Source: an uncultured archaeon (GTDB taxonomy: Archaea > Halobacteriota > Methanosarcinia > Methanosarcinales > Methanoperedenaceae). Taken from it: a DNA stretch of 64,000 nucleotides. Below are positions 27,439-36,284 of the stretch, piece by piece. How positions within the stretch are numbered: position 1 is the first letter of the stretch; each line of letters begins with the position of its first letter. The notes under the pieces were generated by a model. That model was not told where the DNA came from. It saw nothing but the letters and a program-made list of their open reading frames with translations, and ran no database searches. The stretch covers positions 20,785 to 84,784 of the forward strand of contig CABMIH010000077.1 of the NCBI GenBank assembly GCA_902386205.1. Reading direction: 5' to 3'. The translations under genes were made by a program, and so were the position numbers.

Positions 27439-28620
27439 TCAACTGAAGAGATATACCTTCACCTTTTCGCCTTTTTTGATATCCCTGTTTATTATAACAT
27501 ACCCGTCCACGACAGAAGACCGCGGGGAGGCTGAGATTATAGAAGTGTCGTACTTATTTTCAAACAGCTTCATTTCTGAACCGCCATATCCCATGGTGTT
27601 TGCTGTATTCTGTGTAATTTTTGCGAAGAGTATGTAATCAAAACCTTTTTCCTGCAGCACGACATCCTCGTTTATCGCAAGCTTCCGTGCCGCCCTGGGA
27701 ATATCCGTGAAGTAACTTCGCACCAGCATTTCAAGAGCTGAGAACGCGCCTGTGGGTTTACCGGGAAGCCCGAATACAGGAGTGTTGTTTACTATGCCGG
27801 CTGCAATAGGTTTTCCGGGTCTGATGGCTACCCTGTGGAATATGAGTTCTCCAATTTCAGCGATAATATCAGCAACAAAGTCGCGCTCGCCCACAGAGAC
27901 CCCGCCTGTTGTAAATACAACATCATATTTTTCGCAAGCTTGAAGCAGAATTTTCTTTGTTTTGTCATAGTCATCAGGGACAGCGCCAATGAATGTGGGT
28001 TCGCAGCCCATTTCCTTCATAAATCCCTGTATCAGTACTGCGCTTGTGTTCCTTATCATGCCGTTAAAAATTTCCGTGCCTGTGGATATTATGCCAGCCC
28101 TGATCTTTTTATATACAGGGACTTTTTCGACACCAAGACTGTATAAAAGCGCAGCGCTCTGGGGCATTATGCGGTGATTTTTCTCAAATATCCTGTCCCC
28201 TGCATGGTAATCCGAACCTTTTCTGAATACATTCTCCCATTTGTGGATATTTTGTCCATACAGGAGATCTTTTTTAACCTCTGCCTCCTCGATTTTGAGC
28301 ACAGCATCCGCACCTTCAGGGAGTATTGCGCCTGTTGAGATCGCCATAGACTCACCTCTCTTTATTTGTGCTCTTTGATCACCTGCATATACACTGCCCT
28401 TTATTTTCAGGGGATAAACATCTTCGCTGTGAACCGCAAAACCGTCCATGGCAGCAATATCGAATGCCGGAGACATGGAATCTGCAACAATATCTTCATT
28501 GAGTTCTCTGCCCACGGAGTCGGGAATGGAAACGTGTTCTGATCCGCGCTTGAAATAATATGTGGTTTTGAGGTGCTTTATTTTTTCAAGGGCTTGTTTA
28601 AGGGGTGTTATTGTTTTCAC
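27439..28620 (-). CDS. moeA: Molybdopterin molybdenumtransferase MoeA
   Basis: 393 residues, GTG start. Typical motifs are 'DMSPAFDIAAMDGFAV'-type substrate loop ('AAMDGFAVHSED'), 'STGAILPEGADAVLKIEE', 'TTGGVSVGERDFV' and 'VFGLPGKPTGAF'. It inserts molybdate or tungstate into the adenylylated pterin to form the cofactor. In this organism the user is likely the formylmethanofuran dehydrogenase encoded at 34.6-38.9 kb. Preceded by a modA remnant and followed by tupBC. Confidence 0.93.
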   Translation of the reverse strand: MKTITPLKQALEKIKHLKTTYYFKRGSEHVSIPDSVGRELNEDIVADSMSPAFDIAAMDGFAVHSEDVYPLKIKGSVYAGDQRAQIKRGESMAISTGAILPEGADAVLKIEEAEVKKDLLYGQNIHKWENVFRKGSDYHAGDRIFEKNHRIMPQSAALLYSLGVEKVPVYKKIRAGIISTGTEIFNGMIRNTSAVLIQGFMKEMGCEPTFIGAVPDDYDKTKKILLQACEKYDVVFTTGGVSVGERDFVADIIAEIGELIFHRVAIRPGKPIAAGIVNNTPVFGLPGKPTGAFSALEMLVRSYFTDIPRAARKLAINEDVVLQEKGFDYILFAKITQNTANTMGYGGSEMKLFENKYDTSIISASPRSSVVDGYVIINRDIKKGEKVKVYLFS

Positions 28621-28652
28621 ATTCTTGTTCCTTTTTATGGATGCATACTAAT

Positions 28653-28814
28653 TTAATTTTTCTGAAATTGCGCTTCCAAATCCTTCAGGGCGTCCTGGAG
28701 ACTTAACGCTGCTGAAAACGTGATTTCCACGGGTTTATTATCCTCTGGTTTTTCGGATGGGCAGCCTGATGCTACTGCAATTAAGAAAATCGTTATCAAA
28801 TGGTTTATTTTCAT
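28653..28814 (-). pseudogene. Molybdate-binding protein ModA remnant (N-terminal 53 residues)
   Basis: Signal/lipobox N-terminus 'MKINHLITIFLIAVASGC', then 'VEITFSAALSLQDALKDLEA' and 'QFQKN' before a stop. The last part matches the first strand and helix of mature ModA-type binding proteins ('..FAAASL.DAL.E....FE'). The remaining ~200 residues are missing, and moeA begins 33 bases further on. The start is preceded by 'GGGTGA' and by a conserved operator and promoter, so the piece is still transcribed. Either a truncated modA or, less likely, a small lipoprotein in its own right. Confidence 0.6.
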
Positions 28815-28849
28815 GTTTTTCACCCTGATTCGAATTAGTTGGATTTTGA

Positions 28850-28892
28850 TTATGTTCAGTAAAACATAACGTAATTTTATTTAACTTTTTCG
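28850..28892 (-). promoter_or_regulatory. Promoter and ModE-like operator of the moeA-tupBC operon
   Basis: Perfect inverted repeat TTATGTT (28850-28856), six-base spacer, AACATAA (28863-28869). Read on the minus strand it lies just below a TATA-like 'ATAAAATT' (~28874-28881) and a BRE-like 'CGAAAAAG' (28885-28892). The same arms, spacer length and promoter geometry occur before tupA (41483-41502), and the arms resemble the bacterial ModE half-site. It sits near the expected transcription start, a repressor-type position. Confidence 0.6.
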
Positions 28893-29013
28893 AAAAAGGG
28901 AGGCAGTTTCAATTTGTGTTGGTAATTATGTAAAGATACAATATCTTATTTAAAAATCGTGATGTATAGACCATACGTATTTAGAAAAATGATAAATTCG
29001 GAAAATATTCAAT

Positions 29014-29118
29014 TTATTTCCCCAATTCCTTCAACCGTTTAATCCTTGCCTGCGCCTCATTAACCGCTTTTCTCTGTTGTTTAGGATGGGATTTTTCAAA
29101 GGCAGATATCCTCAAACA
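29014..29118 (-). pseudogene. Possible C-terminal gene fragment
   Basis: An open stretch without a start codon encodes a basic helical tail ending 'EAQARIKRLKELGK' and a stop. It looks like the end of a real protein whose beginning has been replaced by the methyltransferase region. Too short to identify. Confidence 0.25.
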
Positions 29119-29802
29119 AAATGGCAAAGAAAGTGTAGAAGTGGGGTTTCAAAAATACCCCACCCTTTCTCTTTGGTCATCAAACTTAGAGGAAGGGCAT
29201 ATTACTATTTATTGGATGGGTTCGTTCCTGTAGATAGAAAGATGGAAATTTTATTGGGTCGGAAAGAAGCCGCCGACTATCTTAAGATACAGCCTCCTCA
29301 AAAAATATTAGACGTAGCTACAGGAACTGGAGCTCTAGCCTATGAACTTGCAAAGCTAGGTCATTCTGTAATCGGAATAGATATATCCATGGAAAAGCTA
29401 AATCAAGCCAGGAAAAAGTGCTCTGATAATCTGGATCTTTATTTCCAACAAGCGGATGCTACTCATTTACCTTTCAATAACAATGAGTTTGATGCAACCT
29501 CAATATCATTCGGACTTCATGATATGCCATATGAAACTGAAATTAATGTCTTAAAAGAAATGAAAAGAGTAACGAAGACGGATGGCAAAATATTAATAGT
29601 CGATTATAATGAACCCAAGAATCATTGGGCTGCTAAACTAGCTTATCCTCTTATTAAGACCGGTGAATCAGTGAATTGGACGCCTTTCATCACAAGGGGT
29701 TTGGAAAACCTTCTTAACAAGGCAGGCTTAAAAGTAGCCAAATGGACAACAATTCTTGGGGTAATACAAATAGTTATAGCTGACAACCACAAAGGACATT
29801 AA
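29077..29802 (+). CDS. SAM-dependent class I methyltransferase (UbiE-like)
   Basis: Up to 241 residues. Motif I is 'ILDVATGTGALAYELAK', motif II region 'VIGIDISMEKLNQARKKC', then 'QADATHLPFNNNEFDAT' and 'KRVTKTDGKILIVDY', typical of small-molecule methyltransferases of the UbiE/COQ5 type. The substrate is unknown. The start is uncertain: the first ~35 residues look unlike the family, and a hairpin (29141-29163) lies inside them. A TTG at about 29176, or the region before 'YYYLLDGFVPVDRKMEILLG', may be the true N-terminus. Monocistronic, in a low-G+C context. Confidence 0.75.
   Translation: MFRMGFFKGRYPQTKWQRKCRSGVSKIPHPFSLVIKLRGRAYYYLLDGFVPVDRKMEILLGRKEAADYLKIQPPQKILDVATGTGALAYELAKLGHSVIGIDISMEKLNQARKKCSDNLDLYFQQADATHLPFNNNEFDATSISFGLHDMPYETEINVLKEMKRVTKTDGKILIVDYNEPKNHWAAKLAYPLIKTGESVNWTPFITRGLENLLNKAGLKVAKWTTILGVIQIVIADNHKGH
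29141..29163 (+). promoter_or_regulatory. GC-rich hairpin within the 5' part of the methyltransferase frame
   Basis: GTGGGG (29141-29146) pairs with CCCCAC (29158-29163) across an 11-base A-rich loop, followed by a pyrimidine-rich tract. It may be a terminator or an RNA control element and supports a downstream start codon. Confidence 0.35.
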
Positions 29803-29804
29803 TT

Positions 29805-29955
29805 CTATGGAGGTTGAGGGAGAGCGCCTTTCCCCCAACGCACTGCCCTCGGTAGGCCCAGCCACATCCCTGATGGGGACGGCGCGCCCGGTGAATTTGG
29901 GGAGGTTGGGCGGCACTGCGCAGAATCGCGCTTTTCATTTACCCAGGGTTTGAAG
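29805..29955. other. GC-rich non-coding island between two genes
   Basis: Much richer in G and C than its surroundings, with several short self-complementary G and C runs such as 'GGGGAGGTTGGG'. The reading frames here have no family-like sequence. It could be a structured RNA, a recombination remnant or a terminator region between the convergent methyltransferase and aldehyde dehydrogenase genes. Confidence 0.3.
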
Positions 29956-29971
29956 TTGAACCCATAATCTC

Positions 29972-31435
29972 TTATTTCCCATACGGGAACCACCAGGGTC
30001 TTGTTTTGTCACTTCCCAGTTTAATATTCACATGCTTGACGTTGACAAATTCCCTGATGCCGTATCTGGCTAAGTCTCTCCCCATCCCGCTATGCTTGAT
30101 CCCTCCCCAGGGAGATTGCGGATTCAGTGTGCATATTTCATTTATCCATACCATCCCGCACTCAAGTTGCGAGGACATATGCATTGCAGTATCCAGGTTT
30201 TTTGTCCACACAGATGCCCCCAGCCCATATATGGTCCTATTTGCAAGAGCAATGGCTTCATCCATATCATCAAAGACTGAAATAACTGCAACAGGCCCGA
30301 AAACTTCTTCATTCATTACTTTCATTTCAGGAGTAATTCCTGTAAGAACTGTAGGTTCGTAGTAAAATCCATTCTGTGGCGACGATGGTATTTTCCCGCC
30401 GCATTCTATCATTGCACCCTTCCTGGCAGCATCTTCCACTTGCAGTTCAAGTTTTTCCCGCTGTTCCATACTGACCATCGGGCCTATATCTGTACGGGAA
30501 TCCAAACCATTTCCAATAACGAGATCCCTGGTCTTCTTCACAAATCCCTTGATGAAACTATCTGCTATATCATCTTCCACAAAGATCCTTTTTGGGGAAA
30601 CGCAAACCTGCCCGCAGTTCATGAATCTTCCCCAGACTGCACCGTTTATCACTTCCTCAATGTCGGCATCTTTGAAAACAATAAAAGCATCGCTTCCCCC
30701 CAGCTCAAGAGAGATCCTGTGCAATTTATCAGCAGAGTTTTTCATGATATTCTTGCCAGTATCCGAACTTCCCGTAAAGGAGATCATATCTATATCTGAA
30801 CTGACAAGACTTTTACCAGTGAAATCATCACCTGTTACAACATTTATCACACCATCCGGGATCCCGGCGTCCTGGCATATTTTACCGATCTCTATTCCAA
30901 CGAAAGGGGTCATGTCAGAGGGTTTAAAAACAACAGTGTTGCCTGCAATAAGCGCGGGAGCTATAGCCCAGAACGGGAGTAATAAAGGATAGTTCCAGGG
31001 CTTGATAATACCCACCACTCCTACAGGTTCGAATATTGTAAAACTGGATTTATCCGGACTAATAGAAATCGCATCCCCCTCCAGGCATGTTTTACCTTCA
31101 TCTGCAAAATATTTTACCATTTCAGAGGTCTTGCGCACTTCGATATCGGATTCAAACAGCGGGCGGCCCATTTCTATGGTTATGAGCGTTTTCAGGTCAT
31201 GCGATCTTTTTAAAATTTCATCCCCGGCAATTGTAAGAATTTTTGCCCTTTCTGAAATGTCGGTCTTTTTCCAGCCTTTTTGGGCAAGCTTCGCTTCTTT
31301 TACAGCTTCTGTTACTTCTTCAATGCCTGAAAGACATGCTCTTCCAATAACATCGCCTGTGGCAGGATTGAATGATTCGAACATCTTCTCGCAAGTTTCC
31401 CATTTTCCTCCGATCAATAGTTTTCCATCAAGCAC
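29972..31435 (-). CDS. NAD(P)-dependent aldehyde dehydrogenase
   Basis: 487 residues, normal length. 'WNYPLLLPFWAIAPALIAGN' and 'FTGSSDTGKNIM' belong to the cofactor-binding domain. The catalytic glutamate is in 'LELGGSDAF' and the nucleophile is the cysteine of 'NCGQVCVSPKR'. The family oxidises aldehydes to acids; 'MGRPLFESDIEVRK' and the overall pattern are like succinate-semialdehyde/lactaldehyde dehydrogenases, but the substrate cannot be fixed. Monocistronic between the methyltransferase and fdhD. Confidence 0.92.
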   Translation of the reverse strand: MLDGKLLIGGKWETCEKMFESFNPATGDVIGRACLSGIEEVTEAVKEAKLAQKGWKKTDISERAKILTIAGDEILKRSHDLKTLITIEMGRPLFESDIEVRKTSEMVKYFADEGKTCLEGDAISISPDKSSFTIFEPVGVVGIIKPWNYPLLLPFWAIAPALIAGNTVVFKPSDMTPFVGIEIGKICQDAGIPDGVINVVTGDDFTGKSLVSSDIDMISFTGSSDTGKNIMKNSADKLHRISLELGGSDAFIVFKDADIEEVINGAVWGRFMNCGQVCVSPKRIFVEDDIADSFIKGFVKKTRDLVIGNGLDSRTDIGPMVSMEQREKLELQVEDAARKGAMIECGGKIPSSPQNGFYYEPTVLTGITPEMKVMNEEVFGPVAVISVFDDMDEAIALANRTIYGLGASVWTKNLDTAMHMSSQLECGMVWINEICTLNPQSPWGGIKHSGMGRDLARYGIREFVNVKHVNIKLGSDKTRPWWFPYGK

Positions 31436-31524
31436 GATTTTTCCTCACATGTTATGCAGCATACGACTGCTTATATTGAATTTTCAGATAAAACCAAGAT
31501 TCGTTATCTTTTTTCAGAAGTAAT

Positions 31525-32358
31525 TTATAAGATCCTTTGCCCGCCAGAATATACATATAAATTCGGTTTCCTCACAAATGCCACAAGTGTCATCCCGATC
31601 GTTTTTGAGAGCAGAACTCCGGTGCTTAATGGTGCAGCCTTGCTCACCACGATCGGAATCTCTGCCCGCGCCGCTTTTGCCACCATCCCGCCCGAAAGCC
31701 TTCCTGTTGTGACAAGGGCGCAGTTTGATAGGTCAGTTCCCGAAAGCAGCGCCGCTCCGGTAGCTTTGTCCACGGAGCATGCCCTGCTGACATCCTCGCA
31801 AAACGATACGATGTTGCCTTCCCGCGTGCAAATAAGCGAGGAGTGGGTGCCGCCTGTCCGCCTCCAGATCTTCCCTTTCTCTTTTATCTGTTCGATAGCA
31901 TTCAGCAGCACTTCTTTTTCCATCCGAACGCCTGATGATATGGGTTCGATCCCTTCCCATGATGACTTGATGCCTATACAGCCTGAGCTCCTTACTTCCA
32001 TCCACAGTTCAAGTTCACTGTTATCGAGTGTGCTTTCGCAAAAAACGGTATCTTCCTGCACAGATATCGAACGTATTTCCCCGATTCCCTTAAGAACGCC
32101 CTCGCATATTAGAAATCCCGCAGCGAGCTCGCGAAGCTCTCCCGGAAGGGCAAGAAGGGTGACAAGGTGCCGCCCGTCCAGCATGATTTTTATGCTTTCT
32201 TCTTCCACGACATCCAGTTCAAGTTCTTTTCGATCTACTCCAGAAATTTCTACACATTTTGTCAAAATATATGGGGCGGAAGGATCATGCACTTCATCCT
32301 TCCAGTAGCTCGTCCATTTACCCGCTTTTTCCGCGTGCCAGTTATCTTTCATTCGCAT
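31525..32358 (-). CDS. fdhD: FdhD-type sulfurtransferase for formate dehydrogenase-like enzymes
   Basis: 277 residues. 'ELAAGFLICEGVL' and 'SGCIGIKS' mark the catalytic loop, and 'RTGGTHSSLICTREG', 'EDVSRACSVDKATGAALL' and 'TTGRLSGGMVAKAARAEIPI' the core. In bacteria FdhD moves sulfur from the IscS desulfurase to the Mo/W bis-pterin cofactor. The loop has only one cysteine (SGCIG) instead of the bacterial C-x2-C, and the usual 'DVGRHNAVDK' reads 'DVSRACSVDK'. Its client here is probably the formylmethanofuran dehydrogenase FwdB or another oxidoreductase outside the window. Divergent from the VIT/VWA gene. Confidence 0.9.
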   Translation of the reverse strand: MRMKDNWHAEKAGKWTSYWKDEVHDPSAPYILTKCVEISGVDRKELELDVVEEESIKIMLDGRHLVTLLALPGELRELAAGFLICEGVLKGIGEIRSISVQEDTVFCESTLDNSELELWMEVRSSGCIGIKSSWEGIEPISSGVRMEKEVLLNAIEQIKEKGKIWRRTGGTHSSLICTREGNIVSFCEDVSRACSVDKATGAALLSGTDLSNCALVTTGRLSGGMVAKAARAEIPIVVSKAAPLSTGVLLSKTIGMTLVAFVRKPNLYVYSGGQRIL

Positions 32359-32513
32359 GCTAAAAGTGCAGTAAGGTATAAACGTATTTCCTAATGGGTT
32401 CCAAGTATGTTTTCCAGAGAATCTTGATGGATAATATCTTCATCTTGACCACAAAATTAATCCGTTTCGAAAACCTTATTCTTAAAAAATTTTCGAAAGG
32501 AGAGAAGGCGTAA

Positions 32514-34370
32514 ATGAAAAAATTTGTTATTATTTTCCTGGCATTACTTACATTTATCCAGGTAGCGGCGGCACAGCCTATCGTGGATTATATGCATATT
32601 AATGCCGATGTGAACAATGGCTATGCCGTTACATCAGTGGAAGAAAAGCTGAGCAACCAACTGGACGTTCCTGCCAATGACGAATTCAAGTTCCTGATCC
32701 CTGAGGAGGCTTTTATATCAGGTTTTTCGCTCATCATAGATGGTAAGGAATATTTTGCCAATGTTCTTCCTAAAAAAGAGGCACAGGAAAAATTTGAGGA
32801 AGCAGCATCCCAGGGAAAATCAGCAGGGCTTCTGGAATCAAAAAATAAGAACGTGTTCTCTTATTCCTTGAGCTTTGAGCCAGGGCAGAGCATTATTGTT
32901 AGATTGAAGTATGAACAGGCTGTGAAAAAAAGTTTGGGCAAATTCGAATATGTACTGTTCCTTCGTAATATTGACAATTCAGTTAGCGTAAATGACCTTT
33001 CCGTGAACTTGAATATTACATCCCTGAACGACATAACAACACTTGGAACACCGGGTTTTGCAGGTGCGAGTATAAAATACAGTTCACCAACTTCCGGGAG
33101 AGTGACATACAGTGCCAACATGCTACCTGATAGAGACCTTACAGTCGTTTACACTATCAATAATCCGCCTATTAACGGTGATATGCTGTTCTATAATATG
33201 AGCGGCCAGGGTTATATGATGCATGTGTTCTCGCCCAACGAAACAGACCTGGGAACCACAGCCCTTAACAAGGATATCATTTTTGTAGTGGATAAATCAG
33301 GTTCTATGACAGGAGATAAGATCGTACAGGTGAAAAAGGTTTTTACGAAGATAATTTCTGATCTTCCTCCTGAGGATCATTTCAATGTTATATTTTTCGA
33401 TACTACGATACAAACGTATTCAAGCACACTAATGGAGGCGAACCTGAAGAATAAAACAGATGCATCAAACTTTGTTAACGGCCTGAACGCTATAGGCGGC
33501 ACGAACATCAACCAGGCGCTGCTTGAGTCTCTTGGTATGTTCGATAATAGCAGCAAGCGTGTCCCCATTATAGTTTTCCTTACAGACGGGGAACCCACAG
33601 AAGGTATCACTTCACCATACGTTATAAGAAAGAACATAAAAGAGGCAAACAAAGCACAGGTATCGATATTCACCATCTCATTCGGTATCCAGAATGAAGC
33701 AAACTATGATTTCTTAAAAGCATTAAGCTTCGAGAACTATGGTAAAGCGCAGAGATTTTTCCTTGAAGGTAAAGTTGAAGAGGAGATGACTGATTTCTAC
33801 AAGACTATCTCAACACCGCTTATCACTGACATGAGCTTCACGTACAATGAAGTCTCTGACGTGGTGAACACAGGTCAGCTCAACCTTTTTGCAGGCTCTG
33901 ACGCAATTGTGCTGGGTAAATACAGCGGCAGCACCATAACTTCTGATGTTGCAGCGACCACACGCACCGGAAGCAGAAATTTCGAGAAATCATTCAATGT
34001 TGTTTCAAAACCTGAAAACTCATTCATTCCAAGGCTCTGGGCATATACCAGAATAAAAAATATGATGGACAGGATCGATGTGGAAGGGGAAACCGATACG
34101 CTGGTCTCAGCAATAACGAATATTTCCATGGAATTCAAGTTCGTAACACCTTACACCTCGCTTTTCGTTGAGGTACCCAGAAATGCAACAAATACAACGG
34201 CAACTGCCATTGATACAAAACCTAAAACAATCACTGTTGCACCCGTAGCGGCAGCATATGCACCTGCTTCGGCAAAACCTCCACCTCCAAAAGAGCCTGG
34301 TTTTGAGATCATATTCACTATGATCGGACTGCTTGCAGTTAAATATCTAATAATGCGAAAACGAAACTGA
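32514..34370 (+). CDS. Secreted VIT/von Willebrand factor A protein with PGF-CTERM-like anchor
   Basis: 618 residues. A signal peptide (~1-21) precedes a VIT domain (~22-150; 'KEAQEKFEEAASQGKSAGLL') and a VWA domain (~250-430) with an intact MIDAS 'DKSGS' (260-264), 'GGTNINQAL' and 'FLTDGEPTEG'. This is the architecture of inter-alpha-inhibitor heavy chains and similar microbial surface proteins. The C-terminus has a proline-rich linker, then 'PGFEIIFTMIGLLAVKY' and 'RKRN', which resembles the tripartite PGF-CTERM signal cleaved by archaeosortase A. It probably mediates metal-dependent adhesion at the cell surface. Confidence 0.88.
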   Translation: MKKFVIIFLALLTFIQVAAAQPIVDYMHINADVNNGYAVTSVEEKLSNQLDVPANDEFKFLIPEEAFISGFSLIIDGKEYFANVLPKKEAQEKFEEAASQGKSAGLLESKNKNVFSYSLSFEPGQSIIVRLKYEQAVKKSLGKFEYVLFLRNIDNSVSVNDLSVNLNITSLNDITTLGTPGFAGASIKYSSPTSGRVTYSANMLPDRDLTVVYTINNPPINGDMLFYNMSGQGYMMHVFSPNETDLGTTALNKDIIFVVDKSGSMTGDKIVQVKKVFTKIISDLPPEDHFNVIFFDTTIQTYSSTLMEANLKNKTDASNFVNGLNAIGGTNINQALLESLGMFDNSSKRVPIIVFLTDGEPTEGITSPYVIRKNIKEANKAQVSIFTISFGIQNEANYDFLKALSFENYGKAQRFFLEGKVEEEMTDFYKTISTPLITDMSFTYNEVSDVVNTGQLNLFAGSDAIVLGKYSGSTITSDVAATTRTGSRNFEKSFNVVSKPENSFIPRLWAYTRIKNMMDRIDVEGETDTLVSAITNISMEFKFVTPYTSLFVEVPRNATNTTATAIDTKPKTITVAPVAAAYAPASAKPPPPKEPGFEIIFTMIGLLAVKYLIMRKRN

Positions 34371-34513
34371 AAGTGATAAGTGTTCGCGTGCATACCAATG
34401 TGGCCCAGAAGACTGTCAGCGCCTTTTGCAGGCTATATCACAAAAGGAGATAATCCTGAAACCGACTTGATCAAAAGTTGCAGGATAGAGTTGTAAAGGA
34501 ATAAAAACATAAC

Positions 34514-34553
34514 AACGAACTCGAAAACAACTCGATACCAACCAGAGTTCGTT
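34514..34553. terminator. Convergent stem-loop between the VWA gene and the fwd operon
   Basis: AACGAACTC (34514-34522) pairs perfectly with GAGTTCGTT (34545-34553); extra CGAACTCG/CGAGTTCG pairings overlap it. It lies between two convergent genes. There is no strong T-run, so the terminator call is tentative. Confidence 0.35.
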
Positions 34554-34576
34554 CCGAGTTCGCATCAGTTCGTGGT

Positions 34577-35878
34577 TTATTTCATTTCCTTTATCCTCTC
34601 AAACAACTGCTTCATCGTATCCTCATTACTCTGCGTAAATTCAAAAGGCGACTTCGTGAAAGGCTGGAAATACACAGGCACATCGTCCAGCCTGTAGAAT
34701 GTTCCGTCGCATTCCATGGCATCGATAACGCCGGGTAATACAACATCAGAAGCTAATGTTGTGGGGCATGGCGCAATGTCAAGACATGCCATGGGTATCT
34801 CCTTCAGGTATTCAGCACACGTTGCAGGAAAATGGGAGACAAGGTCAGCCGACATCACGAACGCAGCATCTACATCCCGTTCTCTCAGTACATCAACAGC
34901 CGTGTACTCACCCGGATTGTATCGCGGGAATCCACGGGCAAAGTCGATCCCGAAGGGGTAGCCGTAGAGATAAGAAGCTATCTGGTTGAACCCTGCGACA
35001 TTACAGTGACCGCGCAGCGCACCTATCACGAACTTGGTATGATTGTTGAGTTCCTTTACGAGGTTGAACGCAAGCTCTGCATTCCTGTGCTTTCCGTATG
35101 ATGATGCTATGCCCAGGCCAACATATATCGCGCCGAAGTTGGTGGTTTTCATCATCTCAAGCATCTCTTCCATAGTAGAAATGGGAACTCCGGTTATCTC
35201 TTCAATTGAAGGATGCGGTCTCTTCCCATGAAGTAATGTCAGGAGGGCTGAGAGCAGTTCATAATCCGTGTTAGGTCGAAGTTGCACATGCAGGTCTGAG
35301 GCATCGGCGGTGATCGATCTTCTTGGATCCACAGTAATTATTGTCCTGTCGAACCTCCCGCGCTTTGTCCAGTATCCACGGGGGAAGATGCTGTACCGAG
35401 ACATGTGCCTTGGCATGGATTCAAGGGGGTTAGTCCCCCAGTAAATCGCGAGGCTGCCCCTTTGCTTTGGCTGCCCTGTTGTGGATCCTACTCTTCCTGC
35501 TTCCTGTATGCCCATGGCAGTCGGACCGTGGCATTCGGTGGCGTTGGAATCCACCACTGCACCCAGATACTCGGCGATATGCAGACCCACCTCCATTGCC
35601 TCACATGAGGTCTCGCTACCCATGAAAAGAAGGGGACGCTTTGCATTTACAAGGATTTCTGCGGCTCTGTCCAGTGCTTCATTCCATTCTGCTTTTCTGA
35701 ATTTTCCATTCTCCTTTATCTGCGGTTCCTTGATCCTGTGGTGACTCACGAGCTCATGGAACTTGGCATTTCCCATCTTGCAGGCGTTCTTCACATTAAT
35801 GTTTTCACCATCGTAATCAACCTGTATATCATCACATGATGCCCCGCACACCGGGCAGATTATGTTCTTGCTGACCAT
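34577..35878 (-). CDS. fwdB: Formylmethanofuran dehydrogenase subunit B (Mo/W catalytic subunit)
   Basis: 433 residues from ATG 35878, chosen because 'GGAGGGAG' lies just upstream and the earlier ATG (35896) would overlap fwdD. [4Fe-4S] ligands are Cys8, Cys11, Cys15 and Cys33. The metal is held by two pterin cofactors and Cys116 ('TECHGPTA'); this is cysteine, not selenocysteine. The subunit reduces CO2 to formate, which travels to FwdA, or runs the reverse reaction in methane oxidation. Last gene of the operon tupA-fmdE-like-fwdF-A-C-D-B. The Mo-versus-W form cannot be read from sequence, but tupA in the operon points to tungsten. Confidence 0.94.
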   Translation of the reverse strand: MVSKNIICPVCGASCDDIQVDYDGENINVKNACKMGNAKFHELVSHHRIKEPQIKENGKFRKAEWNEALDRAAEILVNAKRPLLFMGSETSCEAMEVGLHIAEYLGAVVDSNATECHGPTAMGIQEAGRVGSTTGQPKQRGSLAIYWGTNPLESMPRHMSRYSIFPRGYWTKRGRFDRTIITVDPRRSITADASDLHVQLRPNTDYELLSALLTLLHGKRPHPSIEEITGVPISTMEEMLEMMKTTNFGAIYVGLGIASSYGKHRNAELAFNLVKELNNHTKFVIGALRGHCNVAGFNQIASYLYGYPFGIDFARGFPRYNPGEYTAVDVLRERDVDAAFVMSADLVSHFPATCAEYLKEIPMACLDIAPCPTTLASDVVLPGVIDAMECDGTFYRLDDVPVYFQPFTKSPFEFTQSNEDTMKQLFERIKEMK

Positions 35879-35879
35879 G

Positions 35880-36275
35880 TTATCTCCCTCCTGCATAGAC
35901 CTTCAATACTATGTCTTCAGCGCTTTTCACTTCTTCATCCGTTGCTTCTATGAACACCGGACTTCCCTTGTAGAGGGGAGACCCTGTGGAGAAAGTCTCA
36001 GGTTCCACGACCACGTTTGGCCATATCGATCTTGGCATGAATATCTGTTCCTCTGTCACCGAATCCTCACACTTTGCAGTAACAACGACCTCGCGCGTTC
36101 CATCATTTGAAATTATTTTCACACGCTTCGGGCTACCCAGTTCTTTAAATATCCTGGGATGGATCACTGCCACCGCGCATTCCTTCTGGTATCCAGGCGA
36201 AAGTTTGTCTCCACCCTTGGCAAACCTCCCCTCGTTTATTGTGCTTCCTGAGTTCAATAATACCTTGATCCTCAT
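35880..36275 (-). CDS. fwdD: Formylmethanofuran dehydrogenase subunit D
   Basis: 131 residues, the molybdopterin-dinucleotide-binding beta-barrel domain that in most oxidoreductases is fused to the catalytic chain. Typical sequence includes 'GRFAKGGDKLSPGYQKECAV' and 'FMPRSIWPNVVVEPETF'. It packs onto FwdB and holds the pterin cofactor. The stop is two bases before the fwdB start, and the gene is nine bases after fwdC. Confidence 0.93.
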   Translation of the reverse strand: MRIKVLLNSGSTINEGRFAKGGDKLSPGYQKECAVAVIHPRIFKELGSPKRVKIISNDGTREVVVTAKCEDSVTEEQIFMPRSIWPNVVVEPETFSTGSPLYKGSPVFIEATDEEVKSAEDIVLKVYAGGR

Positions 36276-36284
36276 TCTTCACAC

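Noticed and set aside
29805..29993. 62-codon minus-strand frame in the GC-rich island
   Set aside because: Open only because of high G+C; proline/glycine-rich with no conserved pattern.
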